Below, piece by piece: positions 47,261-57,140 of a stretch of DNA of 60,743 nucleotides. The notes under the pieces were generated by a model. That model was not told the origin of the DNA. It did no database searches and worked only from the letters and a program-made list of their open reading frames with translations. The DNA is taken from NCBI GenBank assembly GCA_002803225.1, contig NXFV01000918.1, forward strand, positions 1 through 60,743. Reading direction: 5' to 3'. Each line of letters opens with the position of its first letter. The first letter of the stretch is position 1. The position numbers were made by a program, and so were the translations under genes. This stretch comes from Gamarada debralockiae. Its lineage: Eukaryota > Ascomycota > Leotiomycetes > Helotiales > Hyphodiscaceae.

Positions 47261-50200
47261 TCAGGTCTCACTAATACCTAAACCTGCTAACGCCAAAACG
47301 ATATTCTTGTACCGTCTACTCGAATGCCCAAAAACGATTCCAAGACCACGTTGAGCACGTAAATAGAGTTCTTTAGCTTCATCCACTTTACCAGTTTGCA
47401 AAAACAGCATAGCGAGGTTCTCAACCGTGTTCAATGCAGGAACATAGGTAGTGACTAGCACGGAACCCAAAGCCTTCTCGTAACCATGCAGCGCCCGCTG
47501 GAACATCTTCTCCGCGTCATCTAGCTTGCCCTGGGATTTGTAGAGGATGCCCAAATTATTAACTATATCGAGCGTTGATGTGTGGTCTGGACCCAATGCC
47601 TTCTCGTACCCATACAGCGCCCGCTGGAACATCTTCTCCGCGTTATCTAGCTTGCCCTGGGGCACGTAGAGGCTGCCTAAATCATTAACTATATCGAGCG
47701 TTGATGTGTGGTCTGGACCCAATGCCTTCTCCTTCCCAAGCAGCGCCCGCTGGTACATCTTCTCCGCGTCATCTAGCTTGCCCTGGGACACGTAGAGGCT
47801 GCCCAAATTATTAACTATATCGAGCGTTGATGTGTGGTCTAGACCCAATGCCTTCTCGTACCCATATAGTGCCCGCTGGTACATCTTCTCTGCGTCGTCT
47901 AGCTTGCCCTGGGATTTGTAGAGGCTGCCTAAATTATTGACTGTGTTGAGCGTTGATGTGTGGTCTGGACCCAATGCCTTCTCGTACCCATGTAGTGCCC
48001 GCTGGTACATCTTCTCCGCGTCATCTAGCTTGCCCTGGGATTGGTAGAGAATGCCTAAATTATTGACTGTGTTGAGCGTTGATGTGTGGTCTGGACCTAA
48101 TGCCTTCTCGTACCCATGCAGCGCCCGCTGGTACATCTTCTCTGCGTTATCTAGCTTGCCCTGGGATGCGTACATGCTGCCTAAATTATTAATTGCAGCG
48201 AGCGTTGATGTGTGGTCTGAACCCCATTCCTTCTCCTTCCCATGCAGTGCCCGCTGGTACATCTTCTCCGCGTCATCTAGCTTGCCCTGGGACGCGTAGA
48301 GGATGCCAAAATTATTAACTATATCGAGCGTTGATGTGTGGTCTAGACCCAAAGCCTTCTCGTACCCATGTAGTGCCCGCTGGTACATCTTCTCCGCGTC
48401 ATCTAGCTTGCCCTGGGATTGGTAGAGAATGCCTAAATTATTGACTGTGTTGAGCGTTGATGTGTGGTCTGGACCTAATGCCTTCTCGTACCCATGCAGC
48501 GCCCGCTGGTACATCTTCTCTGCGTCGTCTAGCTTGCCCTGGGATTTGTAGAGGCGGCCCAAATTGTGACATGCCCATGCTGTGCCATCATCTGTAACCA
48601 AGCTGTTCAACACAATATATGAACATCTAGCTGCATGCTGGAGGAGCCGTCGTTGTGTCAGCCACGGCCGAACAGCCTGCTCTCCCGGGACATGTGATCC
48701 TACAAACTTTACAGCTACCCTAGCTAGTTCATAATCCCACTCTTGGTTTAAAACATGGATTGTCCACGAGTGAACGCATCCGTGAATGCTGTACCCTCGG
48801 GACTCGATCCATTCCTGCGAAGCCGTGTCTACCTCCACTAGCCCGTGGTCACTTAGCACCCGCATCGCGTCGTGGAAGCTTAACTCGTCTTCAACAAGCT
48901 TTCGTATCCAGTGAGGGTCCTCAGAATCGCCGTGTCGAAGAAGCTCGAACCAAAGATCTTGGTTATCAAAGTATGCCCATAGGCGAAGAAGGTTAGCTGA
49001 AAGTTCATTCCGTTGTTTGACGTTGTCGAATGAAAGCTGCCATGTGGAGTAAAGTGTTCGGTCTTCGTATGAGGTCAGCCGAGGAGTCCTCTCCTGTAGT
49101 TTCGCCCATGACTTCTTGTACAGGCGAAGATAGTCTGAAAAACCTATCGTTACTTGATTAAGAAATGCCCCAGCCGTAGCCAATGCAAGAGGAAGTCCGT
49201 CCAACTCCTCAGCGAGCTTTATAGCATCGGGATCTAGCAATGTTAGGGCTGTAATCACAAATGTAGAAAGCGCTCACTATTTATCAGTCCCTCTCGGCTT
49301 GATGTATTAGATAAAATCCCGAGACTATCACGCACATTCTGCAGCTTTGCAATGTGTATACAACGACCAATTTTGACTTGCGACGACCGCGTTGTAATAA
49401 TAATTGAACCTTGATATGATTCTGGGAAGAATTTATAAATATTCAATGATGTGGGGTCTGTATTGCCCGGCAATTCCGGGTTGTCGTAGTTGTCGTATAT
49501 CATTAGCCATCGTGTATTATTAGGCAGACTCAGCCATGACTTAACAGCATCTATCACTTCGTCGAGGTTTTTCTTTATATCAACACTCTTTAGCCAACTG
49601 GCCGAGGGATGTTCCCGTAATATTTGCCTTGCTACCTTAGCAAAGCTCTGCTTCACAGAATATTTATCCTTGATGTTCAGCCAGAATATTGCTGAGTATT
49701 TGTCCTTATGCCGCTTCGCGTAAGTAACTGTTAGTTGAGTCTTGCCGATTCCTCCCAGACCGTGAAGCACAACAGTGTGACGGCTACCATCGCCGCTTAA
49801 TATCTTATGCATGTCCGCGAGCTCCTGCTCCCTTGCCACGAAGTGTTCGATGTCAGAAACATCAGAGAGGCTAAAGGCGACTGAAAAGTCTTCGTGCTTA
49901 ATCCCTACTATGGTTAGTAGGTTCTTAGTGCCTTAGATATGTCTTTGTTCTTGATAACTGCAAATGATAGAAGAGAACGACTTACCCTTTAAAGCCTTGT
50001 CAATCTCCTCTCGGAGCCGTTTCAACGCCTTCTGTCCCCCCTCGCCATAGATGGGCGGCATAGACACGTCAAAAATGCCCAGTAGCGAGTACGCCTTATC
50101 TTCTTCGCGTATAGTCTGACGTCTTCCTGCCCATGACATTCGCTCAGTGACGCTGAAATCAGAGAGAGGGCTTCCTTTAAGAGCTTTAACAGGAATCCCC

Positions 50201-50730
50201 GTTATCTCATGGACATGTCGCTCCAAGGATGTCTTATTGCCTATTTTCTCCCAATCTCTAGAGAAGAATTCAACTGATGCTGGAGCAAGGAGCTCTTGAA
50301 GGGTCCAGCCCCGAGTGAACCATCTGCATTTCCGAAATGCCGATTCCCAGGACAGCTGGTTGAATTTGTCGTCAGCGTCAAAGGCAAGTCTCGAAACATC
50401 CGAGAGGTAGACGTAGCATTTAGTCGCACTAAGGTACCAGCGAAACATGGAGTTAATAGCCTCTGAGAGCTCCGTGCTGTTTGATTTGTCGATACAACAA
50501 GTGTCCACCCAGAGGTATTGCAAGCCGTCGCGTCTGGCCTGCTCTCCGGAGAACCGGATCTTATCATAGCCCGCCTTGCTCTTGCCGGTACCATCTATCA
50601 GGTCTCTGAAGCTGACCTCGTCGGTATCCGCTCCCCATGTGTGCGAAAGGATCGCGTAGGAAGGAATACTGTCGACAAGATCTTTGGTTAGGCAGAATTC
50701 GTCATGGTTTTTAATTTCTAAAAGACGCAT
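47261..50730 (-). CDS. HET-NB-ARC-TPR NOD-like receptor (fungal NLR)
   Basis: Three minus-strand exons (50730-49986, 49904-49278, 49233-47261) give 1114 residues. The HET domain (residues ~20-180) has SYAILSHTWG, GLQYLWVDTCCIDKSN and RWFTRGWTLQELLAP, the signature blocks of vegetative-incompatibility effectors. NB-ARC (~270-500) has the P-loop HGLGGIGKTQ, Walker B LMIYDNYDNPE, SIIITTRSSQ and GLPLALATAG. A TPR array (about 672-1109) ends the protein. Fungal HET/NB-ARC/TPR NLRs trigger cell death after sensing a non-self cue. I start at MRLLEIKNHDEF because HET proteins typically begin this way. The second intron is taken as 44 nt (acceptor after TTGCTAG, branch CTAAC); a 29-nt alternative is too short. 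The gene looks intact. Confidence 0.9.
47455..48595 (-). repeat. TPR repeat array: nine ~126-bp units, nearly identical
   Basis: Nine tandem units of 42 codons, each carrying KLDDAEKMYQRALHGYEKAL with small changes. Landmark CTAGCTTGCCCTGG (plus strand) recurs at about 47521, 47648, 47774, 47900, 48026, 48152, 48278, 48404 and 48530, a constant 126-base spacing. Flanking repeats at both ends are more diverged. Near-identity at DNA level implies recent duplication or gene conversion. Confidence 0.93.
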
Positions 50731-51590
50731 GATTATTGCGCATGAATGTTGGGATCTCGAGTGTCTCAAGAATTATAGGTAACGATTCCAGCACAGCGAG
50801 TGGAGTGTGGAACAAGAGTGTCCTCAAGCGCAGGGTGACCCCTTCGCGAGTGCGGGGACGTTAATAGTACGTGATTTTTTCGTGGTATAGCGTCACGTGG
50901 CTTTCAATTATTCTGCCACTGATTGGAATCTTTTAGTAAGCAGCTTCGAATGTTTAATTTGAGTAAATATTAAATGCCATAGAGGAGAGCAGAAGCACCG
51001 ACTCTGTATTTATGACCATGACTAGAGACCATGATCGCTTGTTAAGGTTAGTTAGAATGAATACACATAAATTTAATGAAAAATAAGTCTGCCAAAGGAT
51101 TATAGAACGTTTTTGGAAGTTTACCCAAGCTCTACTGTATCATTCTAACTCATTTTTGGCTACTGAGATTTTAGACCCCTTGCTCGACAGGGAAAAAGAA
51201 ATTACAGTGCGAGTGGAGGGGAAGCTGGTTTTGCAAGCGAATATAATGACACGGGTCTCCCACTGTATTCGATTTGGACCAGACATTCTTTACCTTATCT
51301 GAAGCCAATTGCTTACTTGATTACCACTGCAAGGCGGCCCGAGTCTTTCTTTGCTCGACCCCCGATGGCAACCCCTGACCAGGTACCCACAACACCACCA
51401 CCCCTGGGCCTACTAGCGGCACCATCGAGAGGCCGACCAAGGAAACCATGTACGAAGGTCCTAGAGGCATAACAGTCACCGAGAACACGAACAACCACGA
51501 CAAGACTATCCCGGAATAAACCACCATCACCTTCTACCTCTCGAAGTAAAGAAAGAGACACAAGCCTAGACAAGATCGCTCGGCTTATCA
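50731..51590. other. Intergenic region upstream of the NLR gene
   Basis: Promoter side of the NLR, with TCACGTGG near 50892. The rest has no recognisable gene; transposon debris starts somewhere after 51320. Confidence 0.35.
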
Positions 51591-51599
51591 CAACGCTGA

Positions 51600-52560
51600 A
51601 GGAGACTAACACAATAGAACAGCATCATCGAGAACATCTGAGCTGATATGGCGGAGGCCGAATCGCAGCAGCAAAACCTCTAGTGTAATAGAAGTACAAG
51701 GACCCTAGGGAAGTGACTAAGACTACGGAAGCCCTGAAGTCCTAGAGGGCTATAGGGTACAAAATGACCTAGGAACTGGAGGTCTAGACCTCAGTAAACC
51801 CGAAAGGATCGGAAACGCCGATACTAGCTCGTACGAAGCCAGCAGCTAGTATAGCTATTATAGGGAGCTTGTAACAGCTACGGGTAGCTGGAGGGCAACA
51901 TGAGGGATCACAGTACATCAGAGAAGTAGCAGTAGAGGAAGAGAGACAATAGTGGTTGTATTTGTAGTGGTTGAAAAGAGGTTGTGTAGTACTTGTGTGC
52001 TTGTGAATAAGAAACTAAGCTTGCCCTTCTGCAAGTAAGACAATAGCCCTTACTTAAACTCTATTCCTAGCTGCTAGCTCCAGTAGCAGCTATACTAGCT
52101 ACTAGCCTTATATAAGCTAAGATTAGCGTTTCTGATCCCTTTGGAGATCACTAAGGTCTAGACCTCTAGCTCTTAAGCCACCTTGTACCCTATGGCTTTC
52201 TAGACCTTTAGGGCTTCCGAGGGTCTAGATCAATCATTTTGAGTCCCTGTAAGCCTAAACTCCTCCTTCAATGCCTGGGCCTTATTCCATTCCTTCAAGG
52301 CTTCCGAGAGTCTAGATCAACTCCTTTCAAGGCCGCCACAGGAGACGCATTTGTTGAGCCAGGGCTCAGCATTAGCGTAGTCCCAGGTTCAATCTCAGCG
52401 CCATCGCATAGGTCTCATTCTAGTGCCTTTAGGGCTTTCTGTCCTCAAGGCTTCCTCGAGTCTAGATCGACCCCTCGCCTGATATTTCGCCCTAATTGCA
52501 AGATCTTTTCAGACCTTTTCCGACTGCGCCACAGAGTTCTCGGCAGCGCAATTCCATTTC
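51600..52560. mobile_element. Transposon debris, probably LINE 5' region, rearranged
   Basis: Non-coding remnants dense in TCTAGA, TAGCT and CTAGG motifs. It includes the large inverted repeat listed separately and three spaced copies of a GGCTTCC..GTCTAGATC motif (about 52211, 52300 and 52448). Part may descend from a LINE ORF1/gag, since RNase-H/RT-type remnants follow directly. Confidence 0.5.
51727..52218. repeat. Inverted repeat, arms ~160 bp, ~170-bp loop
   Basis: Left arm 51727-51890 and right arm ~52060-52218 are complementary with mismatches. For example, GGAAGCCCTGAAGTCCTAGA on the left matches the reverse of the right arm's end, TATAGGGTACAA occurs in both senses, and GGTCTAGACCTCAGTAA pairs with its counterpart. 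It is a duplicated and inverted copy of the same repeat sequence. Confidence 0.72.
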
Positions 52561-52569
52561 CGGTCTCAG

Positions 52570-53120
52570 AAAGGGACAGATCACAAATGCTGAGGAGTTC
52601 TTGTACTCCTATTACAGCACACCTACTAGCACAGCTCAAGATAGGTCATTCCTAGCTAGTATCACACACTAAAATTTACATGTCCAAGGAAAAGGACAAG
52701 TATAAATATAAAACAAAGAAACTATTATACATATCCTAGTGGACTGTCCAAAACTCGGAGAGCTAAGGAAACAGCTCCAGGGTAAGATAAAGAAGGCATT
52801 TAACGACGTAGCAGGAATGATTAGGGACAGACCTCACGACGATCAAAACAAAGCAAGATGATAGTCAATCAACAGAAGTATACTAAACACAGTACTTGAT
52901 TTCGCAGAAGAGTCCAAGAGATTCGTATCAAGAGCACCAGAACGACTTCAGAACAGGGGTCAGGGGCAGAGGGTTCAACACAGCCTCCACGAGACTAAAA
53001 CTTCGTTTGCATATACTTAGTAACTGTAGAATTAGAGGCGCAAGAGTAAATTCAGTACTGGTAGCCTGCATATCTCGTTAAGGGAGAGGTCAGAGTAAAT
53101 GAAATACAACAACAACGACT
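52570..53120 (+). mobile_element. 3' fragment of a Tad-like non-LTR retrotransposon (LINE)
   Basis: Plus-strand fragments with in-frame stops read like the end of a Tad-clade LINE ORF2: TPITAHLLAQLKIGHS, IIHILVDCPKLGELRKQLQG, KKAFNDVAGMIRDRPHDD and NTVLDFAEESKRFVSRAPER. The copy ends in a short TACAACAACAACGA-type 3' tail (~53101-53115), the kind of simple repeat found at LINE 3' ends. The 5' part is missing or scrambled. Confidence 0.72.
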
Positions 53121-53199
53121 GTAAGTCTAATCCAAATATTTCTCCTTCAAGAACGTAATCCCCAGCCATAACCTGATTTTCAAATCGCTCTTCATTGCT

Positions 53200-54297
53200 C
53201 TTCCGGAGCTCTCATTGAAAAATGGTTTCCCTCCCGCATCCACTAATCGACCCCATGACAACCAATCCCCGTCAGGGACCCATCCTGCCGAGTCCCGACC
53301 CCTCCCTCCCACTACCGGAAGCAAAGTCCGCTCTACCAACTCTACCGCATAAAACGCATCTATCTTCTTCGTCGGCACCGCAACCACAATCCTAGAATTG
53401 GAAGCAATCCGCCGCATGACCGATCCCAACTTCCTCAACGCAGGAGACCACGTGCATCTCGGTCCCGGAGTGAGCGCAACACGAAAGACTAAAACCAGCC
53501 TTCGACTTGTCTGAATTAATGCAGTGCTTTTGAGCCATTACCATGGTGGTCATTTCGATCAGGGGGTCGTTGCCAGTTATTACGACGCCACATGCGAAGA
53601 GTCATTTGGCGCATAAGGAGGGTGGGAAGGCGTTCATGGCTGTGTATGAATTGGATCTGTTTCAGAGCATGGTGATTGATGTTAGGGCTGGGTGTAAGGG
53701 ACATGTGGAGGGTGGGAATGTGGACAGCGTGCCAGCGATTAAAGTCACGGGCATGCCGGGGAAACATGTCGCTCCTATGGCTTTGTGCTGTCTATTAATG
53801 GCATTGTGAAAGCGGTATATCCATCCTCATTCTTTAGCAGTAGGGATGAGCAAGGAGAAACAACCGACGAGTTTGGATCCCACCAACGAACTGCTGGATT
53901 GTAGAACCAGGCTATATGCCCTCGAAAGGCGACGACGGCGACTTCGAATGCGGCTACCGCATCTACATTTCCGGCGATACCCTGATGGTAGACGAGCTCA
54001 AAGCAATACCTGAAATCTCCAAGGGACAGCAAAATCGACATGATGCTCATCCATCTTGGCGGAATCACCATCCCATCTCCCGAGATGCCATTACTGATTG
54101 TGACCATGGATGCAAAGCAGGGCCTTCAACTCATGCAGCTCATCAAGCCTGATGTTACGATCCCGATTCATTACCATGACTATGATGTTTTCCTTTCGCC
54201 GCTGAGCGATTTTAAGGAGATTGAGGCGGGATTAAGTGATAAGGGTTGGTACCTTGATCGGAAGGATGCGTATAAATTCGAGGCGGAGAGAAGGTGA
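53200..54297 (+). pseudogene. Metallo-beta-lactamase-fold hydrolase, broken
   Basis: Collinear pieces of an MBL-fold enzyme of the fungal UlaG-like kind lie in shifting frames: IFFVGTATTILE, TDPNFLNAGDHVHLGPGV, VLLSHYHGGHFDQGVVA, PVITTPHAKSHLAHKEGGKA, VEPGYMPSKGDDGDFECGYR, YISGDTLMVDELKAIPE, and DMMLIHLGGITIPSPEMPLL to PIHYHDYDVFLSPLSDFKE. At least four frame changes separate them. The key metal-binding motif reads HYHGGH where HxHxDH is expected, so the second metal site would lack its Asp even if the frames were intact. The last block (54040-54297) is well preserved, indicating recent decay. It directly follows the LINE fragment. Confidence 0.82.
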
Positions 54298-55028
54298 GCA
54301 CTTGACAATCTAATGCCCTAAATTCAGGGGTCGCTCCATATACCAAAAAGATATAGGAAAGGGGGGAGGAGGCTCGGCAATCTATTAAACTGCCGAAACA
54401 TCCGGCATAAACGTAATACAAACTTTCACATGCATCAACAACTGGTCGCTATGTAAACGCCAAGTCTTCTGCACATCTTCTTCTAAATCATGGAAGGTCA
54501 AAAATAATGTCGTGCAGCACGGTGTCCGCCGCGATGCGTTGGCGAGGTCGAAACAGGAAGGCGTGTTATGAAGCCAAGACTCTTGACCTGCATCGTGCTA
54601 CATCAGCCGATATGATTCGGCAAAAGTTATTTGCCTGGACTAGTGTTTGAGATGTAAGCTTAAATTCCGATCTCATTGCCAAGGAACAATTATGGAAGCT
54701 CAAAGTTGGATCGTTGCTCACAACCTGCTTAAAGTTTGGGGTTGGTCGGGAGTGAGACCTGAATGGGAAGTTCGTGAGATTTGCCAAGAGGATTGGAGAG
54801 GCGTGCGCTGGGTGATGGATAAGAGAGGATGGGTAATTGGAGGGTTGGGGATGCCAAGAGAGATGAAGGGAGGAGAATCTTATCGATATGGAGGATAAGA
54901 CTTTGGAGGGGCAGTGAGTGTGGTCAAGGTGGTCTGGAGAGCACCATATAAAGAAGGCTCCTGACATCCTCAATCATCCTCCTCATCCAGAACTATAATC
55001 TCTATCTCAACCCATTATTTCCGCAAAG
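54298..55028. other. Promoter region of the secreted nuclease gene
   Basis: 730 bases with no gene; a TATA element lies near its end. Nothing else recognised. Confidence 0.4.
54947..54953 (+). promoter_or_regulatory. Probable TATA box of the secreted nuclease gene
   Basis: TATAAAG lies about 80 bases before the ATG at 55029, at normal fungal spacing. Confidence 0.55.
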
Positions 55029-55755
55029 ATGCAGAACCTCGTCCTCCTCGCCGTTCTCTTCCTTACCCCACAAATCTCACTCTCAGCCCCAACGCCACCC
55101 GGCATCCCCACTGCCTCAACCGCCGAGTCTGAACTCGCCTCTCTCACTGTCGCGGCTCAGGGGTCTCAAGATGGCTACTCTCGCGACCTCTTCCCTCACT
55201 GGATCACCATCTCCGGCAACTGCAATACGCGAGAGGTAGTCTTGAAGCGCGACGGCACAGGTGTCGTACAAAGTAGCTCCTGCGCCGCTACTAGCGGAAC
55301 TTGGGTCAGTCCGTATGAAGGAGTCACTTGGACCGCGGCTAGTCATTTGGATATTGATCACTTGGTTCCCTTGAGCAATGCTTGGAAGGTATGTAAATTT
55401 GAGAAAAGTTGTGGGATGAATGGAATGCTGATTTGTTTTTGGAAATAGTCGGGAGCAGCAGCCTGGACTACTGCCCGGAGACAGGCTTTCGCGAATGACC
55501 TTACCAACCCGCAACTTTTAGCTGTCACAAACAGAATCAACGAATCTAAGGGTGATTCGGGACCTGAGGACTGGAAGCCACCGTTGTGTAAGTCAAAACA
55601 CCAATTTCTTTTTCGCAGATTTGTAAGCTGAGGGCGATATAGCTTCTTACTGGTGCACTTACGCCGAGATGTGGGTGAAAGTGAAGTCGGTTTATGACCT
55701 GACCATTACTTCCGCCGAGAAATCGGCATTGACTTCCATGTTGGCCACTTGTTAA
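55029..55755 (+). CDS. Secreted HNH-type nuclease-like protein (DUF1524-like)
   Basis: Exons 55029-55388, 55449-55587 and 55643-55755 give 203 residues. The signal peptide is clear (MQNLVLLAVLFLTPQISLSA, cleaved near LSAPTP). The mature protein has CNTREVVLKRDG, then an HNH-like core DIDHLVPLSNAW followed by RRQAFANDLTNPQL and a C-terminal GPEDWKPP...YWCTYAEMWVKVK segment. This order (DHxVPL, RRxxFAND, KGDxGPEDWxPP, YxxxW) matches secreted DUF1524 / GmrSD-C-like HNH proteins of fungi and bacteria. Several Cys pairs suggest disulfides. Probably acts outside the cell on nucleic acids or neighbours; the substrate is inferred. Promoter has TATAAAG. Confidence 0.85.
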
Positions 55756-56545
55756 GTGAAGACGTCCGGGCCGAGTGAACGGAAGGGGAGGAGTTGCCCA
55801 TGAGAAACGAATTTCCTTGCCGACGGCTGCATTTCCTACTCTGCATCACCTTCAGCGAAGCCGAAGTTCTGATCAGGTCAATGCAATGGCAAAATTTGTT
55901 CAAAAGGAGCAACGACGTTATCATATTTAAGGATTACAGTAACGAATGACAAATGTAAAGAAAGGCATCAAGTCTCGATCGGTGTCTTAGAACGGATTCT
56001 GGGAATGCCATCAGTTATACTGGTCTGCACTCACGCCGAGATGTTTGGAATGTGTCGCGGCTGTCATAGTTGATTTGATGCACCTTGACATGTCGCTGAC
56101 AGGTCTTGTCCAAAGCGTTCATCAAGGTTTTTGAGTTGTCACTTGCCACGAAGCGACAGGTTGTAAAAGTCCGAAGCTAAGCTTTGCGGTCTATAACACC
56201 TCATGAATTCGTGGAATGGAACTTGTTCAACACTACATCGCCACTTGGAGCATTGAAGTTGTTGCGAATGCTAAGTTTGTATGTGTTCAAACTTCCCATA
56301 TCCGAGTTGTAGGGAATGGGTATTCTCTTGCCGTACAGAATTTCTCGATTCTTGGGCTTGTTTTTGAGTGTATGGGGTCTGAATGTGTTCATTAGTTGTA
56401 CGGAATGTAAGCCTCCGTCTGGGAATAACGCATCCTAAACTTTGATACTGAGTGCTATATGTCGCAGAACCTATTAAGGCCCTACCTCCGTAATTTCCGT
56501 CAACTCCCGTGACCGTCTGATATTTCATGCTTTCCCCCCACAACA
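55756..56545. other. Intergenic region
   Basis: No recognised feature in 55756-56545. Confidence 0.35.
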
Positions 56546-57140
56546 CATCAAAACTGGATATATCGGAACGCTACATATCGGATTCCTCATTATTCGGCCG
56601 CAGTCTTCGGATTCCACGAATTTTAGGTGAGTATATCGGAATTTATATCGGAATGCTCTCTTAGAAGTTTTATTAGCGTTCCGATATAAAAAGGTAGGAA
56701 ACTTAAAGGGTCAGAGCAGGAAATCTTAAGTTTTGGCCTAAATCTTGGGGTCCTTCGCGTGGATTTTGCTGCCTGGATCGGAGTTGCTGCCTGAAACTAT
56801 GATTGGCTCTTCGGTGCAAATAAGTGGCCGATATTGGTCTGCGCCTACGTCCTACTTTCAGACTCAGAGTATAACCACAAAACTTAATGAAAATTTCCGA
56901 AAATCGAAGGGAAGATAGCTTGACTTCTTTAGAACTCTGAGAGCAAATCTCAGCAAATTTAATTGAGTTCTGTGGAAGTTTTGTTATCGCTGAAATAAAG
57001 GATTTGGTGTTGCGCACGCGCTAATTTCGGCCACTTATTTCTGCACCCAAGAGATTGGTCATACCTTGGTTTATCGGAATCATGAATATATCGGACTGAG
57101 AAGCTCTGATTTTACGTCCCGATATATCCAGTTTTGACTG
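56546..57140. mobile_element. MITE-like element A with ATATCGG terminal repeats
   Basis: Left end reads CAAAACTGGATATATCGG (near 56549-56566) and the right end carries its complement at 57116-57140 (right side: CGATATATCCAGTTTTG). The right end is followed by TA, as expected of a Tc1/mariner-Fot1-type insertion; the left end appears mutated. Many subterminal TATCGGAA motifs repeat inside, and a further inverted pair sits around 56650-56694. No transposase gene is present, and the element is ~595 bp, so it is a non-autonomous (MITE) copy. Confidence 0.72.
56806..57054. mobile_element. Nested MITE-like element B with AAATAAGTGGCCG repeats
   Basis: Inside element A, GTGCAAATAAGTGGCCG (56814-56830) is matched by the complement of GTGCAGAAATAAGTGGCCG at 57024-57046. 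Flanking bases CTCTTCGG and CTCTTGGG extend the match, giving TIRs of ~30 bp. It is about 250 bp long with no coding capacity. Its terminal repeats do not resemble those of element A. Confidence 0.62.

Noticed and set aside
49249..49277. A 29-nt intron in the NLR gene (acceptor TTACAG)
   Set aside because: Too short for fungal splicing. An in-frame alternative of 44 nt, with a CTAAC branch point and TTGCTAG acceptor, gives the family-like NPDAIKLAEELDGLPLA sequence and was preferred.
51321..51612. 99-codon minus-strand frame
   Set aside because: Lies in transposon-debris DNA; Val/Gly/Arg bias is a mirror of the plus-strand repeat composition.
56703..57017. 104-codon minus-strand frame inside the MITE pair
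   Set aside because: Spans the inner terminal repeats of the nested element, which are not coding.
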